Origin: RUG14199 sp964629225
GTDB lineage: Bacteria > Bacillota > Clostridia > Oscillospirales > CAG-272
Direction of reading: 5' to 3'
Length of the DNA stretch: 64,000 nt
NCBI GenBank assembly: GCA_964629225.1
Contig: CAZVQC010000008.1
Location: 1-64,000 of the forward strand
The notes beneath the pieces are model-generated. The model ran no database searches. It was not told the DNA's origin and was given only the letters and a program-made list of their open reading frames with translations. Within the stretch, counting starts at the first letter, position 1, and each line of letters starts with the position of its first letter. Below are positions 19,538-28,736 of this stretch, piece after piece. The position numbers and the translations under genes were made by a program.

Positions 19538-19553
19538 TGCCGACCGGTCGGCA
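19538..19553. promoter_or_regulatory. Operator-like 16-bp perfect palindrome
   Basis: TGCCGACCGGTCGGCA is a perfect palindrome placed just downstream of the predicted transcription start and 15 bp before the start codon of the ABC gene. The GACCGGTC core is like TetR-family operators. A repressor bound here would block transcription of the exporter. Confidence 0.55.
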
Positions 19554-19568
19554 ATATCGGAGGATAAT

Positions 19569-22340
19569 ATGTTAGAAACCAAAAATCTTACCAAGATCTA
19601 CAGGCCGAAAAAGGGCGTGCCGGTCACTGCGGTTAACAACGTCTCTCTTAAGTTTTCCGACACCGGAATGGTGTTTCTCCTTGGAAAGTCCGGAAGCGGA
19701 AAATCCACGCTTCTCAATCTTTTGGGCGGACTTGACAGTTACGATGATGGGGAGATACTGATCAGCGGAGTATCCTCAAAGACCTTCACTCCGGAGCATT
19801 TTGACTCCTACAGAAACACCTACCTCGGCTTCATTTTCCAAGAATACAATATCTTGGACGAGTTCACAGTAGGGGCCAACGTAGCTCTTGCCATCGAGCT
19901 TCAAGGTAAAAAGGCCTCCGACAGCGAGATCAACAGGATCCTTTCCGAGGTGGATCTCGACGGCTACGGCATGAGAAAGCCGGGGGAACTGTCCGGAGGT
20001 CAAAAACAGCGTGTGGCCATCGCCCGTGCTCTTGTGAAGGACCCGGATATCATCCTTGCGGACGAGCCCACCGGAGCCTTGGATTCCACCACGGGAAGAC
20101 TGGTGCTCGAAACTCTCAAAAAGCTCTCAAAGAAAAAACTCGTCATCGTGGTATCCCACGACCGTGAATTTGCGGAGAACTACGCCGACAGGATCATCGA
20201 ACTTGCCGACGGCAGAGTCATCGGAGACACGGAATACTTCAACTGCGCCCCCGATGCCGAAGGTGAGGGGCTGTCCTTCGGAGCAGAGGGAATCACCGTA
20301 TCCCCGAAATACCGCCTTAAGGAAGACGACCTGAAGGCAATCAATGAGTATCTTGAAAAAGTAAAAAGTGACGGTCCCGTCACCATCTACCCTAAGAACA
20401 AAAAAAGAAAAAGCGCTCCGTTTGATGAAAAAAACTTGAAATGCGATGAAAAAAGACCGTTTCGGCTCATAAAGTCGAAGTTGCCCATGAAAAGTGCCTT
20501 TCGCATCGGTGCGGGGGCACTGAAATACAAAAAGATACGGCTTGTCATCACGGTGCTTCTGTCCTGCATCGCCTTCGGTCTGTTCGGGCTTGCGGATACC
20601 TTCGGAGCCTACGACCACATCACCACCTGCACCGACTCCATCATTGACACCGGGATAGACTACGCTTCGGTATCGAAGGCAAAAAAGGTTTCGGACAGTG
20701 ACGGCTCGACCTACTTCCGGTCCTACGGCTACCGGATCTCCCGAGACGACATCGAAACGTTCTCTGAAAAGACCGGCATCAACATGATCGGAGTGTTTGA
20801 GCCGAAGGATATCTCCCTGGTCTTTGACAGCAACTACGACTCCTCGGTCCCCCTCAGTGAGACAGATTATTCGGTACTGTCCACCTGCTTTTCCGGTCTT
20901 GCGGAAGCAAACGGAGAATTCCTTGCCGCAATGGGATACGAGACTATAGCCGGCAGACTGCCGGAAGGAAACAAAAATGAGATCGCCGTCTCCTCCCACA
21001 TTGCCGACACCTTCATAAAAGCAGGATACAAAGCGGCAACCGAGGATGAATATCAAAAGATAGCAAATGCCTCGGAGCTTGTGGGAAAGGTCCTTCGTCT
21101 CGGAGACACGGAATTCACCGTAGTGGGCATTATTGACACCCACTTTGATACGGACCGCTATCTTCCTTTGACGGTCACGGACAAAAATATCAGCACGGCT
21201 GAGGAACTGGTGCGCTACGCACTCGCCCACGAACTCTCCTACTCGCAAAACTACAGCCTCCACTGCACCGCTATCGTGGGAGAGGGCTTCATTGAAAAAA
21301 ACTATCCCGATGTGGGGTCGAGAATGATCACCGACGGCTATCTCTATTTTCTGGATCAAAAGAAGGAGAGCATTGAGATCGATCCCTATTACATGGCATC
21401 CATCGGGGACAAAAACCGAGACGATATCATCTGGTTTGAGGACGGAAAAGAGTCCCTCGGCGACAGAGAGATCGTCATCTCATCCGACCTTTTTGAATTT
21501 CTTTCGGTCATCGGAGAGGGGGATATGGACAGTTCCTACTACGGCACCGAGCCGTATTCCACGGTGAGGGTAGAGCCTTCTTTTGACGCTCTTAAAGAAG
21601 CGGCGGAAAAGGCCGGAGAGATGACCGCTACGGTAAGAAGAAACAGTGACAACTCGGAAATGGAAGAATTGGAAGGGTACCGAATAGTGGGCTACGTGGA
21701 CTCATCCGAAAAGTCCGAGTACTACGGTACCGTCATCACAAAGGAAGAAGAATGTCGCGGGCTGATCTCTCCGGATGACGGTCGCTTCGATTTCGCAGTC
21801 GGTGCTATGCCGAAGGCAAGAGACGACATCAAAACTTTTCTTGAAGTAGCCTACGATGAGAGCGGAGACACGAAATACCCGGCGAAGAACTCCGTCACTT
21901 ACGAGCTTGATTCCGTCAACGACGTGTTTGTCACCCTCTCAAAGATCTTTCTCTACGTTGGCATCGCCTTTGCGGTCTTCGCCTCGATATTGCTCTCAAA
22001 TTTCATCGCCGCCAGCATCTCCTACAAAAAGCAGGAGATCGGCATCCTCCGTGCCATCGGTTCCCGCAGTAACGACGTGTTCCGGATCTTCTTCTCCGAG
22101 AGCTTCATTATCGCCATGATCAACTTCATCCTCTCTTCACTCGGAGTATTTGCTGCAACGGCGATCATCAACAGCATATTGAGAACGGAGGCGGGACTTC
22201 TCATCACCGTACTATCCTTCACTGTCCGCCAGGTGGCTCTGATTTTTCTTATCAGCATCGCAGTCGCCGCCCTTGCAAGCTACATCCCGGTAAAAAGAAT
22301 AGCCTCGAAGCGCCCCATAGATGCAATAAGAAGCAGATAA
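19569..22340 (+). CDS. MacB-like ABC transporter, ATPase and FtsX permease in one chain
   Basis: 923 residues. Residues 1-225 are an ABC ATPase: Walker A GKSGSGKST, signature LSGGQKQRVAIARAL, Walker B DIILADEPTGALD and the H-loop VVSHDREF. A basic linker (about residues 250-310) leads to one membrane helix near 320-345 (IRLVITVLLSCIAFGLFGLAD). A large extracytoplasmic domain of about 430 residues follows, then three C-terminal helices with the FtsX pattern (SYKKQEIGILRAIGSRSNDVFRIFFSES and VKRIASKRPIDAIRSR). This is MacB topology. It probably exports or senses a peptide, lipid or antibiotic. The operator at 19538-19553 suggests inducible expression. Monocistronic. Confidence 0.9.
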   Translation: MLETKNLTKIYRPKKGVPVTAVNNVSLKFSDTGMVFLLGKSGSGKSTLLNLLGGLDSYDDGEILISGVSSKTFTPEHFDSYRNTYLGFIFQEYNILDEFTVGANVALAIELQGKKASDSEINRILSEVDLDGYGMRKPGELSGGQKQRVAIARALVKDPDIILADEPTGALDSTTGRLVLETLKKLSKKKLVIVVSHDREFAENYADRIIELADGRVIGDTEYFNCAPDAEGEGLSFGAEGITVSPKYRLKEDDLKAINEYLEKVKSDGPVTIYPKNKKRKSAPFDEKNLKCDEKRPFRLIKSKLPMKSAFRIGAGALKYKKIRLVITVLLSCIAFGLFGLADTFGAYDHITTCTDSIIDTGIDYASVSKAKKVSDSDGSTYFRSYGYRISRDDIETFSEKTGINMIGVFEPKDISLVFDSNYDSSVPLSETDYSVLSTCFSGLAEANGEFLAAMGYETIAGRLPEGNKNEIAVSSHIADTFIKAGYKAATEDEYQKIANASELVGKVLRLGDTEFTVVGIIDTHFDTDRYLPLTVTDKNISTAEELVRYALAHELSYSQNYSLHCTAIVGEGFIEKNYPDVGSRMITDGYLYFLDQKKESIEIDPYYMASIGDKNRDDIIWFEDGKESLGDREIVISSDLFEFLSVIGEGDMDSSYYGTEPYSTVRVEPSFDALKEAAEKAGEMTATVRRNSDNSEMEELEGYRIVGYVDSSEKSEYYGTVITKEEECRGLISPDDGRFDFAVGAMPKARDDIKTFLEVAYDESGDTKYPAKNSVTYELDSVNDVFVTLSKIFLYVGIAFAVFASILLSNFIAASISYKKQEIGILRAIGSRSNDVFRIFFSESFIIAMINFILSSLGVFAATAIINSILRTEAGLLITVLSFTVRQVALIFLISIAVAALASYIPVKRIASKRPIDAIRSR

Positions 22341-22359
22341 CAGAAACCGACAATTAGAA

Positions 22360-22386
22360 GACCTCCCCGCTTTTTGCGGGGAGGTC
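22360..22386 (+). terminator. Terminator of the ABC fusion gene
   Basis: An 11-bp perfect stem (22360-22370 with 22376-22386), 5-nt loop and downstream TTTTTT, 20 bp after the stop codon. It also lies just beyond the end of valS on the other strand. Confidence 0.88.
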
Positions 22387-22413
22387 TCATTTTTTACAGA
22401 TGCCGAAAAGTTA

Positions 22414-25044
22414 TTACTTTCCTTCTATCGCCTTAAGAGCATCCTCTATTCCGGCAAGCTTCGCTTTGTATCGCTCAAGTTTTTCTCTCTCGGCGTTAAC
22501 TACCGCTTCGGGAGCACGGGAGGTGAAGTTCTCATTTGAGAGTTTTCCGTTTGCACGGGCTATCTCGCCCTCCACGGTCTTCAATTCCGCCGTAAGACGG
22601 GCACGCTCCGCTTCAAAATCAATGATGTCCGCAAGAGGAATGTAGATCGCCGCTGCATCGGTGATGATACGAACAGAGGAATCGTCATCGTAGGAGTCCA
22701 CTACCTCCACCTCGGATGCAGAGGCAAGGCGGACGAAGAAAGGATGGACCTTCTCCCCGAAGGTAGCACCGTAGGGGGTCACGATGAACACCTTCGCTTT
22801 TCTCGAAGGAACTACATTCATCTCAGCACGGCGTGTGCGGATGGCTTTGATAGCATCGATGACCTTTTCCATGTCTGCGCTCTCCTGAGCGAAGACGGTA
22901 CTCTCATCGTATTCGGGATAGCTCTTCACCATTATGCTGCCTTCTGCTCCCGGAAGGCCGGAGTATATCTCCTCGGTGATGAAGGGCATGAAGGGATGAA
23001 GCAACTTCAAAATGCCCGAAAGAACGTAGCCAAGCACATTCTGAGTAATAGTGCATCTTTCGGTACCGCGGTCGTTCATGGAAGCCTTTGAAAGCTCGAT
23101 GTACCAGTCACAGAAGACATCCCAAATGAAATCGTAGAGCGTAGAGAGCGCCATTCCAAGTTCGTATTTTTCAAGGTTCGACGTGACAAGGGCGATGCAT
23201 TCGTTGTATTTCGTCAGCACCCACTTATCCTCGATCGCGAGCTTGTCACTGTCCGGAAGCTCGATCTTCTCAATGTCAAGATTCATCATAACGAATCTTG
23301 CCGCATTCCAAAGCTTGTTGGCGAAGTTTCTCGCCGCTTCGATCTTCTCATCGGAAAATCTCATGTCGTTTCCGGGGCTGTTGCCCGTCGCCAGAGCAAA
23401 TCTCAGGGCGTCGGCACCGTACTTGTCTATGATCTCAAGGGGATCGATGCCGTTTCCGAGAGATTTTGACATTTTACGTCCCTGTGCGTCTCTTACAAGG
23501 CCGTGGATAAGGACCGTGTCGAAGGGGATCTCTCCCACGTATTCAAGCGCCGAGAAGATCATTCTAGATACCCAGAACGTTATGATATCGTATCCGGTGA
23601 CCAAGGTCGATGTGGGGTAGAAATACTTCAGATCCTCCGTTTCCTTCGGCCATCCCAGTGTGGAGAAAGGCCACAGAGCCGAGGAGAACCACGTATCGAG
23701 AGTGTCGGGATCCTGAGTCATCTTTCCGCCGCAATCGGGACAGACCTCCACGCCGTTTCTGTCAACTACGGTCTTTCCGCAGTCATCACAGTAGTAAGCC
23801 GGGATACGGTGCCCCCACCAAAGCTGACGGGAGATGCACCAGTCACGGATGTTTTCCATCCAGTGGAAATAGTTCTTTTCAAAGCGCTCGGGAACGAATT
23901 TGATCCTTCCGTCTCTGACCGCATCAATGGCAGGCTTTGCAAGAGGCTCCATCTTAACGAACCACTGCAGGGAGGCACGAGGCTCAACGGTAGTTCCGCA
24001 GCGGTAGCACGTACCTACGTTGTGCTCGTGGGGCTCCACCTTGAGAAGATATCCGCCCTCTTCAAGGTCTTTGACGATGGCACGCCTTGCATCGTACCTG
24101 TCCATGCCGGCGTATTTCGGGTAATCATCTGTGATCTTCGCATCGGGAGTCAACATATTGATCAGTTCAAGGCCGTGCCGTTTTCCAACCTCAAAGTCGT
24201 TGGGGTCATGGGCAGGGGTTATCTTAACACAGCCCGTTCCGAACTCCGGCTCAACGTACTCATCGGCAACGACCGGAATCTTCCTGCCCACAAGAGGAAG
24301 CACCAGCATCTTGCCCACTATGTCCGTGTATCTTTCGTCATCCGGATGAACTGCCACGGCAGTGTCACCGAGAAGAGTTTCGGGACGGGTGGTGGCGATC
24401 TCAACGTATCCCGAGCCGTCCTCAAACGGGTATCTTATGTGCCAGAAATTGCCCGGCTGATTTTCGTACTCCACCTCTGCGTCCGATATGGACGTGAGAC
24501 AGTGGGGACACCAGTTGATGATCCTCTCACCGCGGTAGATAAGGCCCTTCTCGTAGAGTCTCGTAAAGACCTCTTGAACGGCCTCGGAGCATCCCTCGTC
24601 AAGGGTGAAGCGTTCTCTCGTCCAGTCGCAGGACGAGCCCATCTTCTTGAGCTGCTCGATTATTCTGCCGCCGTACTTGCGCTTCCAATCCCAAGCCCTC
24701 TCAAGGAAGCCGTCACGGCCGATATCGTCCTTGGTGATGCCTTCTTTTCTCATTGCCTCGACGATCTTCGCCTCAGTCGCGATGGAGGCGTGATCCGTTC
24801 CGGGAAGCCACAGTGTGGAAAAGCCCTTCATCCTCTTGTATCTTATGAGGATATCCTGAAGGGTGTTATCCAGTGCGTGGCCCATGTGAAGTTGCCCTGT
24901 TATGTTCGGAGGCGGTATCACGATAGTATATGAGGGCTTTTCCGGGTCCCTCGTGGGGGTGAAATACCCCTTCTCGCACCAGTCGTTGTAGATGCGGCTC
25001 TCAAAGTCCGCCGGACAGTACGTCTTCGGCAGTTCCTTTTTCAT
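22414..25044 (-). CDS. valS: Valyl-tRNA synthetase
   Basis: Start at 25044 ([15 protein letters not shown]) follows AAGGAG. The 876-residue enzyme has the class I signatures [15 protein letters not shown] (HIGH-type, HMGH) and [11 protein letters not shown] (KMSKS), the [12 protein letters not shown] motif, zinc-type CPHC/CYRC/CPDC clusters in the connective and editing regions, and the C-terminal coiled arm ([37 protein letters not shown]) typical of ValRS. It charges tRNA-Val. It is controlled by the T-box leader upstream. Confidence 0.98.
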   Translation of the reverse strand: MKKELPKTYCPADFESRIYNDWCEKGYFTPTRDPEKPSYTIVIPPPNITGQLHMGHALDNTLQDILIRYKRMKGFSTLWLPGTDHASIATEAKIVEAMRKEGITKDDIGRDGFLERAWDWKRKYGGRIIEQLKKMGSSCDWTRERFTLDEGCSEAVQEVFTRLYEKGLIYRGERIINWCPHCLTSISDAEVEYENQPGNFWHIRYPFEDGSGYVEIATTRPETLLGDTAVAVHPDDERYTDIVGKMLVLPLVGRKIPVVADEYVEPEFGTGCVKITPAHDPNDFEVGKRHGLELINMLTPDAKITDDYPKYAGMDRYDARRAIVKDLEEGGYLLKVEPHEHNVGTCYRCGTTVEPRASLQWFVKMEPLAKPAIDAVRDGRIKFVPERFEKNYFHWMENIRDWCISRQLWWGHRIPAYYCDDCGKTVVDRNGVEVCPDCGGKMTQDPDTLDTWFSSALWPFSTLGWPKETEDLKYFYPTSTLVTGYDIITFWVSRMIFSALEYVGEIPFDTVLIHGLVRDAQGRKMSKSLGNGIDPLEIIDKYGADALRFALATGNSPGNDMRFSDEKIEAARNFANKLWNAARFVMMNLDIEKIELPDSDKLAIEDKWVLTKYNECIALVTSNLEKYELGMALSTLYDFIWDVFCDWYIELSKASMNDRGTERCTITQNVLGYVLSGILKLLHPFMPFITEEIYSGLPGAEGSIMVKSYPEYDESTVFAQESADMEKVIDAIKAIRTRRAEMNVVPSRKAKVFIVTPYGATFGEKVHPFFVRLASASEVEVVDSYDDDSSVRIITDAAAIYIPLADIIDFEAERARLTAELKTVEGEIARANGKLSNENFTSRAPEAVVNAEREKLERYKAKLAGIEDALKAIEGK

Positions 25045-25104
25045 TCTTTCATTCTCCTTGATATTGTTTTTATTCTCATCCGTTGCCCGAAGGCGGATCT
25101 CTAA

Positions 25105-25357
25105 CGAAAAAAGCACCCTGAATATCAGGGTGCAAAACAGCACGGTACCACCTGGATTCGCTCCAACGGAGCGCACTCACGGAAAAATCCGTTCTTCCTT
25201 AACGCGGAATACGTCGGAGTCTACGAGCGAATATCGCCTTTCTTTCCGAAACTCGGGGACTACTTCATCCGCCGTACGCTACAGCGTCGCACCGCACCGC
25301 TGCTCTCTTGAAACGCCGACTCGAACTACTTCTTCCCGTCACTGTTTTTCCAATATG
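25105..25357 (-). ncRNA. T-box leader of valS
   Basis: The minus strand between the promoter and valS contains the T-box core CCAGGTGGTACCGTGC (around 25138-25154), followed by a terminator hairpin GCACCCTGA/TATCAGGGTGC (25113-25133) with a T run. Upstream is a long structured Stem I region. The T-box UGGU would pair with a tRNA acceptor end with discriminator A, as in tRNA-Val. A valine specifier (GTA or GTC in GAAGTAGTC) is plausible but not proven. Uncharged tRNA-Val should stabilise the antiterminator. Confidence 0.92.
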
Positions 25358-25362
25358 CTACG

Positions 25363-25391
25363 ATTTTAGCACAACCGTCCCTTTTTGTCAA
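25363..25391 (-). promoter_or_regulatory. Promoter of the T-box/valS transcript
   Basis: On the minus strand TTGACA (25386-25391) and TAAAAT (25363-25368), spacer 17 bp, just before the T-box leader. Confidence 0.85.
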
Positions 25392-25407
25392 TAGCGAAAA
25401 AGTCCGG

Positions 25408-25764
25408 CTATTTTATCTTTTTACCGCAATAGGGGCAAAATGAGAGCTCTGCGGAAACGTTCTTCTTGCAAGAGGGGCAGATGACCGCGCCCTTGGAACG
25501 CGCAAGTTCCTCTTTGAGAAGCTCCATATCGGCTCTCACCGACTCGATCTTTTTGAAGAGCACTTCTTCCTTTTCCGGAACGTCGTCTCCCCTTGAATTC
25601 TCATAGTGAAGCTTGCCCAGCTTTTCGTAATGCTCGTCAAGCTCCGACTGAAGATTTGCAAGAGAGAATCTGATCTTTGCATTGTTGGCGGTCTTCTCCG
25701 CCTTTTTGCCCACCGTCTTGGCGGCTTTTACCACGTTATCGGAAAGCTCGTCAAAGAAATCCAT
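25408..25764 (-). CDS. Small coiled-coil zinc-ribbon protein
   Basis: 118 residues. An N-terminal amphipathic/lysine-rich part and a central coiled coil (about residues 35-90) precede a C-terminal zinc ribbon, CPSCKKNVSAELSFCPYCGKK, with two CPxC knuckles. Such proteins are common in Clostridia and have no assigned function. It stands alone; the valS promoter begins just past its stop codon, and the MarR operon is divergent. Confidence 0.85.
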   Translation of the reverse strand: MDFFDELSDNVVKAAKTVGKKAEKTANNAKIRFSLANLQSELDEHYEKLGKLHYENSRGDDVPEKEEVLFKKIESVRADMELLKEELARSKGAVICPSCKKNVSAELSFCPYCGKKIK

Positions 25765-25904
25765 TCAAAACACCTCTTTTTTCTGTTTTCGGCAAAGGTT
25801 CTTGCCGATGGCGGCATCAAAGTCTTCGCCGCTCACTACAATTGTATTGTATCATATGTGACGAAGATATTCAATATGAAAAATCAAAAAACGTGCCGAA
25901 AGAC

Positions 25905-25934
25905 TTGATTTTTTCATTGTAAGTGTGATATAAT
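25905..25934 (+). promoter_or_regulatory. Promoter of the MarR-DUF1538-PII operon
   Basis: TTGATT (25905-25910) and TATAAT (25929-25934) with an 18-bp spacer, followed directly by the palindrome at 25939-25951. Confidence 0.7.
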
Positions 25935-25938
25935 TTAT

Positions 25939-25951
25939 CTAACAGTGTTAG
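25939..25951. promoter_or_regulatory. Putative MarR autoregulatory operator
   Basis: CTAACAGTGTTAG is a perfect inverted repeat (6-1-6) covering the expected transcription start, between the -10 box and the MarR start codon. Position and symmetry fit self-repression by the MarR protein. Confidence 0.6.
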
Positions 25952-25972
25952 CATTATCGGAGGATGATAAGA

Positions 25973-26413
25973 TTGAACTACGAAAAGGCCGCCGAGGATC
26001 TCATCGCTCTGAAGGCGGAGCTTGAGCACCTTCCGGTGGGGGAGATACTGACGGAATTCTCAACGGGGGAATACCTTGCCCTTCATTTTCTTCTTTCAAG
26101 AGGGACCGCAAGACCGTCGGAACTTCGCCGTTCCATGAGGGTATCCTCGGCAAGGATCGCCGCCCTGCTCGGTCATCTTGAGAACAAAGAGTTGATACTT
26201 CGCCGTCACGAGACCTTGGATGAGCGCTGTATCAGCGTGATACTCACCGACAAGGGACGGGAGCTGATAGAAAAGAAACGAGCCGAAGCCACGGCGGTCA
26301 TGGCAAGAATGCTCTCGGTGCTCGGTCCGGATGATGCAAAAGAATATCTCAGACTACGGAGAAAGCTCATAGAAGCCGCCGTAACGGTATCAAGCGAGGA
26401 GGTGTCGACATAA
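25973..26413 (+). CDS. MarR-family transcriptional regulator
   Basis: A TTG at 25973 is chosen because GGAGG ends 9 bp before it; the ATG at 25964 directly abuts the ribosome site. The 146-residue product has a winged helix-turn-helix: PSELRRSMRVSSARIAALLGHLENKELILRR is the HTH, followed by the wing HETLDERCISVILTDKGRELIEKK and a C-terminal dimerisation helix. It is first in a three-gene operon and probably represses it through the palindrome upstream. The inducing ligand is unknown. Confidence 0.9.
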   Translation: MNYEKAAEDLIALKAELEHLPVGEILTEFSTGEYLALHFLLSRGTARPSELRRSMRVSSARIAALLGHLENKELILRRHETLDERCISVILTDKGRELIEKKRAEATAVMARMLSVLGPDDAKEYLRLRRKLIEAAVTVSSEEVST

Positions 26414-27948
26414 AAAACAAGTTGCAAATAGAAAAAACAAGGACGGCTCTCACGGAGAAGATCAAGGAGTCCGCCCTTTCGGTGTTGCCGATAGTGCTGA
26501 TAGTGACGGTGCTGTGCCTGCTCGTGACTCCAACGGAGACCGACGTCATGCTGGCATTCCTCGTCGGCGCGGTACTGCTCACGGTCGGCATGGGACTGTT
26601 CTCCCTCGGAGCGGAGATCTCAATGATCCCCATCGGATCGAAGACGGGAACGGCTCTTACAAAGACCAAAAAAATGCCGCTTATCCTATCGGTATCGTTT
26701 CTTCTCGGATTTGCGGTGACAGTTGCCGAGCCGGACCTTCAAGTGCTTGCAAAGACTGTCCCTCACATCGACACGGGTCTTCTTTTAGTCACCGTGGGGA
26801 TCGGAGTCGGCGCATTCATGTCCATCTGTATGCTGAGGATAATTACCGGAGCAAAGCTCAGGTGGCTTCTGATCGGATGCTACGGAGTGATCTTCATTTT
26901 AGCGGCGTTCACCGACAAGAACTTTCTCAGCATCGCCTTTGACTCCGGCGGTGTCACAACTGGGCCGATGACGGTGCCCTTCATACTCGCCATGGGTGTG
27001 GGCGTTGCCAACATAAGAAGTGACTCCCGTGCAGAAGCCGACAGCTTCGGACTCGTGGCTCTGTGCTCAATAGGTCCGATACTCGCCGTTATGATACTCG
27101 GACTTTTAGACGGAGGAAACGATGCAGTGCTCAATTTGGAGACCGTCTCCTTCGGAACTACCACCGAGGTGGGCAGCGCCTTTTTGAAAGCGATCCCCGA
27201 CTACCTCAAGGAGACCGCTGTGGCACTGCTTCCGATCATCGTCATCTTTCTCATCTTCCAGATAACGGTGTTCAAAATGTCGAAGAGGAACTTCCTTCGT
27301 ATCATGATCGGAATCATCTACACTTACGTGGGACTCGTTCTTTTCCTCACCGGTGTCAACGTGGGCTTCTCAGCCCTCGGTTCCACCCTCGGAGAGGCTC
27401 TCGCCTCCAAATACAAATTCCTGCTCATCCCGCTCTCAATGCTCCTCGGATGGTTCCTTATATCCGCCGAGCCTGCGGTGGGAGTGCTTGAAAAACAGAT
27501 AGAAGAGGTCAGCGCAGGTGCCATCCCCGGCAAAGCCATCAAGATCAGTCTTTCGGTGGCGGTGTCCCTTGCAATGGGACTTTCCATGCTTCGTGTCATC
27601 ACCGGCATCTCACTTTTGTGGTTCCTCATTCCCGGCTACCTTGCAGCCCTTACAATGTCATTCTTCGTGCCCGACATCTACACAGCCATCGCCTTCGACT
27701 CCGGCGGAGTCGCCTCCGGTCCCATGACGGCTACATTCATGCTCCAGTTCATGACCGGTGCCTCCATAGCCGTGGGCGGAAACACGTTGAGCGATGCCTT
27801 CGGAGTCGTGGCACTGGTGGCAATGATGCCCCTTTTGTCGATCCAGACTGTCGGCTTCATCGCCGAAAGAAGCGCCCGTAAAAGGAATGTGGAGACCGGA
27901 TCATACGGAGACTTTGATATCATCGAACTATGGGAGGATGCGGCATGA
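26410..27948 (+). CDS. DUF1538 integral membrane protein, internally duplicated
   Basis: About 512 residues with roughly 14 hydrophobic helices. It is two direct repeats of the DUF1538 domain. Each half carries the signature IAFDSGGVxxGPMT (IAFDSGGVTTGPMTVPF in the first, IAFDSGGVASGPMTATF in the second), followed by a DxFGLVAL/DAFGVVAL motif. The fold suggests a transporter or channel, but no substrate is known to me. The start is uncertain: the only codon well placed behind GGAGG is ATA at 26410, which would give MKNKLQIEK and overlap the MarR stop as ATAA; the first standard start is TTG at 26422. Downstream it overlaps the PII-like gene by 4 bp. Confidence 0.82.
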   Translation: MKNKLQIEKTRTALTEKIKESALSVLPIVLIVTVLCLLVTPTETDVMLAFLVGAVLLTVGMGLFSLGAEISMIPIGSKTGTALTKTKKMPLILSVSFLLGFAVTVAEPDLQVLAKTVPHIDTGLLLVTVGIGVGAFMSICMLRIITGAKLRWLLIGCYGVIFILAAFTDKNFLSIAFDSGGVTTGPMTVPFILAMGVGVANIRSDSRAEADSFGLVALCSIGPILAVMILGLLDGGNDAVLNLETVSFGTTTEVGSAFLKAIPDYLKETAVALLPIIVIFLIFQITVFKMSKRNFLRIMIGIIYTYVGLVLFLTGVNVGFSALGSTLGEALASKYKFLLIPLSMLLGWFLISAEPAVGVLEKQIEEVSAGAIPGKAIKISLSVAVSLAMGLSMLRVITGISLLWFLIPGYLAALTMSFFVPDIYTAIAFDSGGVASGPMTATFMLQFMTGASIAVGGNTLSDAFGVVALVAMMPLLSIQTVGFIAERSARKRNVETGSYGDFDIIELWEDAA

Positions 27949-28601
27949 ACTACGTTATCTCAATAATATCTCCCACTGCCCTTGCGGGGTTGCAGAACAT
28001 TTCCGCGGAGCTTGAGATCCCCCTGAGCATGACTTTTCTCGGTCACGGTACCGCAGTACAGAGCATGCTGGATCTTCTGGGAATAGAATCCAACGAAAAA
28101 CGCATCGTGATGTCCGTCGCAAACGATGAAAAAACGGAAAAGCTGATAGCGGCGGAAAAAAGATATCTTCATATCGGGGTGCCCGGTCACGGGATCGTAA
28201 TAGCACTGCCGATAAAAAGTGTCGGAGGAGGAAAGACAGTGAATTATTTCGGAAACGGTGAGCCCGGCGCAAAGGCGACACCGCCTCAAGGCTGCGCTTA
28301 CGAGCTTATAATAGCAATATCAAACGAGGGTCAGACCGACCTTGTCATGAATGCCGCCCGTGCCGCAGGTGCAAGGGGAGGCACCGTCCTTCACGGAAAG
28401 GGCACCGGACCTGCCGATGCGGAGAAGTTCTACAACATCTCCATCGCCGGCGAAAAGGAGGTCGTGATGATAGTTGCCGCCACGGAAAACAAGTCAGCAA
28501 TAATGCGATCCATACTTGAGAAAGCAGGCCCATCGACGAAAGCGGCATCCATCGTTTTCTCCCTTCCCGCCTCCGAGGTCGCGGGCTTTGCGGTGGACTG
28601 A
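27945..28601 (+). CDS. PII-like signalling protein with two PII-type halves
   Basis: Start at 27945 (MNYVISIISP) follows GGGAGG by 7 bp and overlaps the DUF1538 stop as ATGA. The 218-residue product looks like two PII folds in tandem. The C-terminal half has ARAAGARGGTVLHGKGTG, the usual signature of PII-like proteins, then EKEVVMIVAATENKSAIM and ASIVFSLPA. The N-terminal half has matching GHGTAVQSML, EKRIVMSVANDEKTEKLI and HGIVIALPI. PII proteins bind nucleotides or metabolites and gate transporters, so it most likely regulates the DUF1538 protein. A single PII is usually about 110 residues and trimeric. Confidence 0.8.
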   Translation: MNYVISIISPTALAGLQNISAELEIPLSMTFLGHGTAVQSMLDLLGIESNEKRIVMSVANDEKTEKLIAAEKRYLHIGVPGHGIVIALPIKSVGGGKTVNYFGNGEPGAKATPPQGCAYELIIAISNEGQTDLVMNAARAAGARGGTVLHGKGTGPADAEKFYNISIAGEKEVVMIVAATENKSAIMRSILEKAGPSTKAASIVFSLPASEVAGFAVD

Positions 28602-28665
28602 GCGGCAAAAGCGTGATCCGATCGGACCGTTTTTTGAAAAAACTCAAAGTGAATGCCGTCACTCA

Positions 28666-28694
28666 TTGACTTTTTTATCCGATTGTGATAGGAT
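28666..28694 (+). promoter_or_regulatory. Promoter of the RpiB-like isomerase gene
   Basis: TTGACT (28666-28671) and TAGGAT (28689-28694) with a 17-bp spacer, 43 bp before the start. Confidence 0.7.
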
Positions 28695-28736
28695 GAACTA
28701 AAGAAATAAAACGCAAGATGCGGAGGATACATTACT

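Noticed and set aside
20127..21359. 410-codon open frame on the minus strand
   Set aside because: Shadow of the ABC fusion gene, with no recognisable protein features.
23503..24933. 476-codon open frame on the plus strand
   Set aside because: It lies entirely opposite valS, which is certain; no ribosome site or family pattern.
28602..28660. Terminator after the PII-like gene
   Set aside because: TCCGATCGGA is self-complementary but the possible loop is too small and the stem too short to call a terminator.
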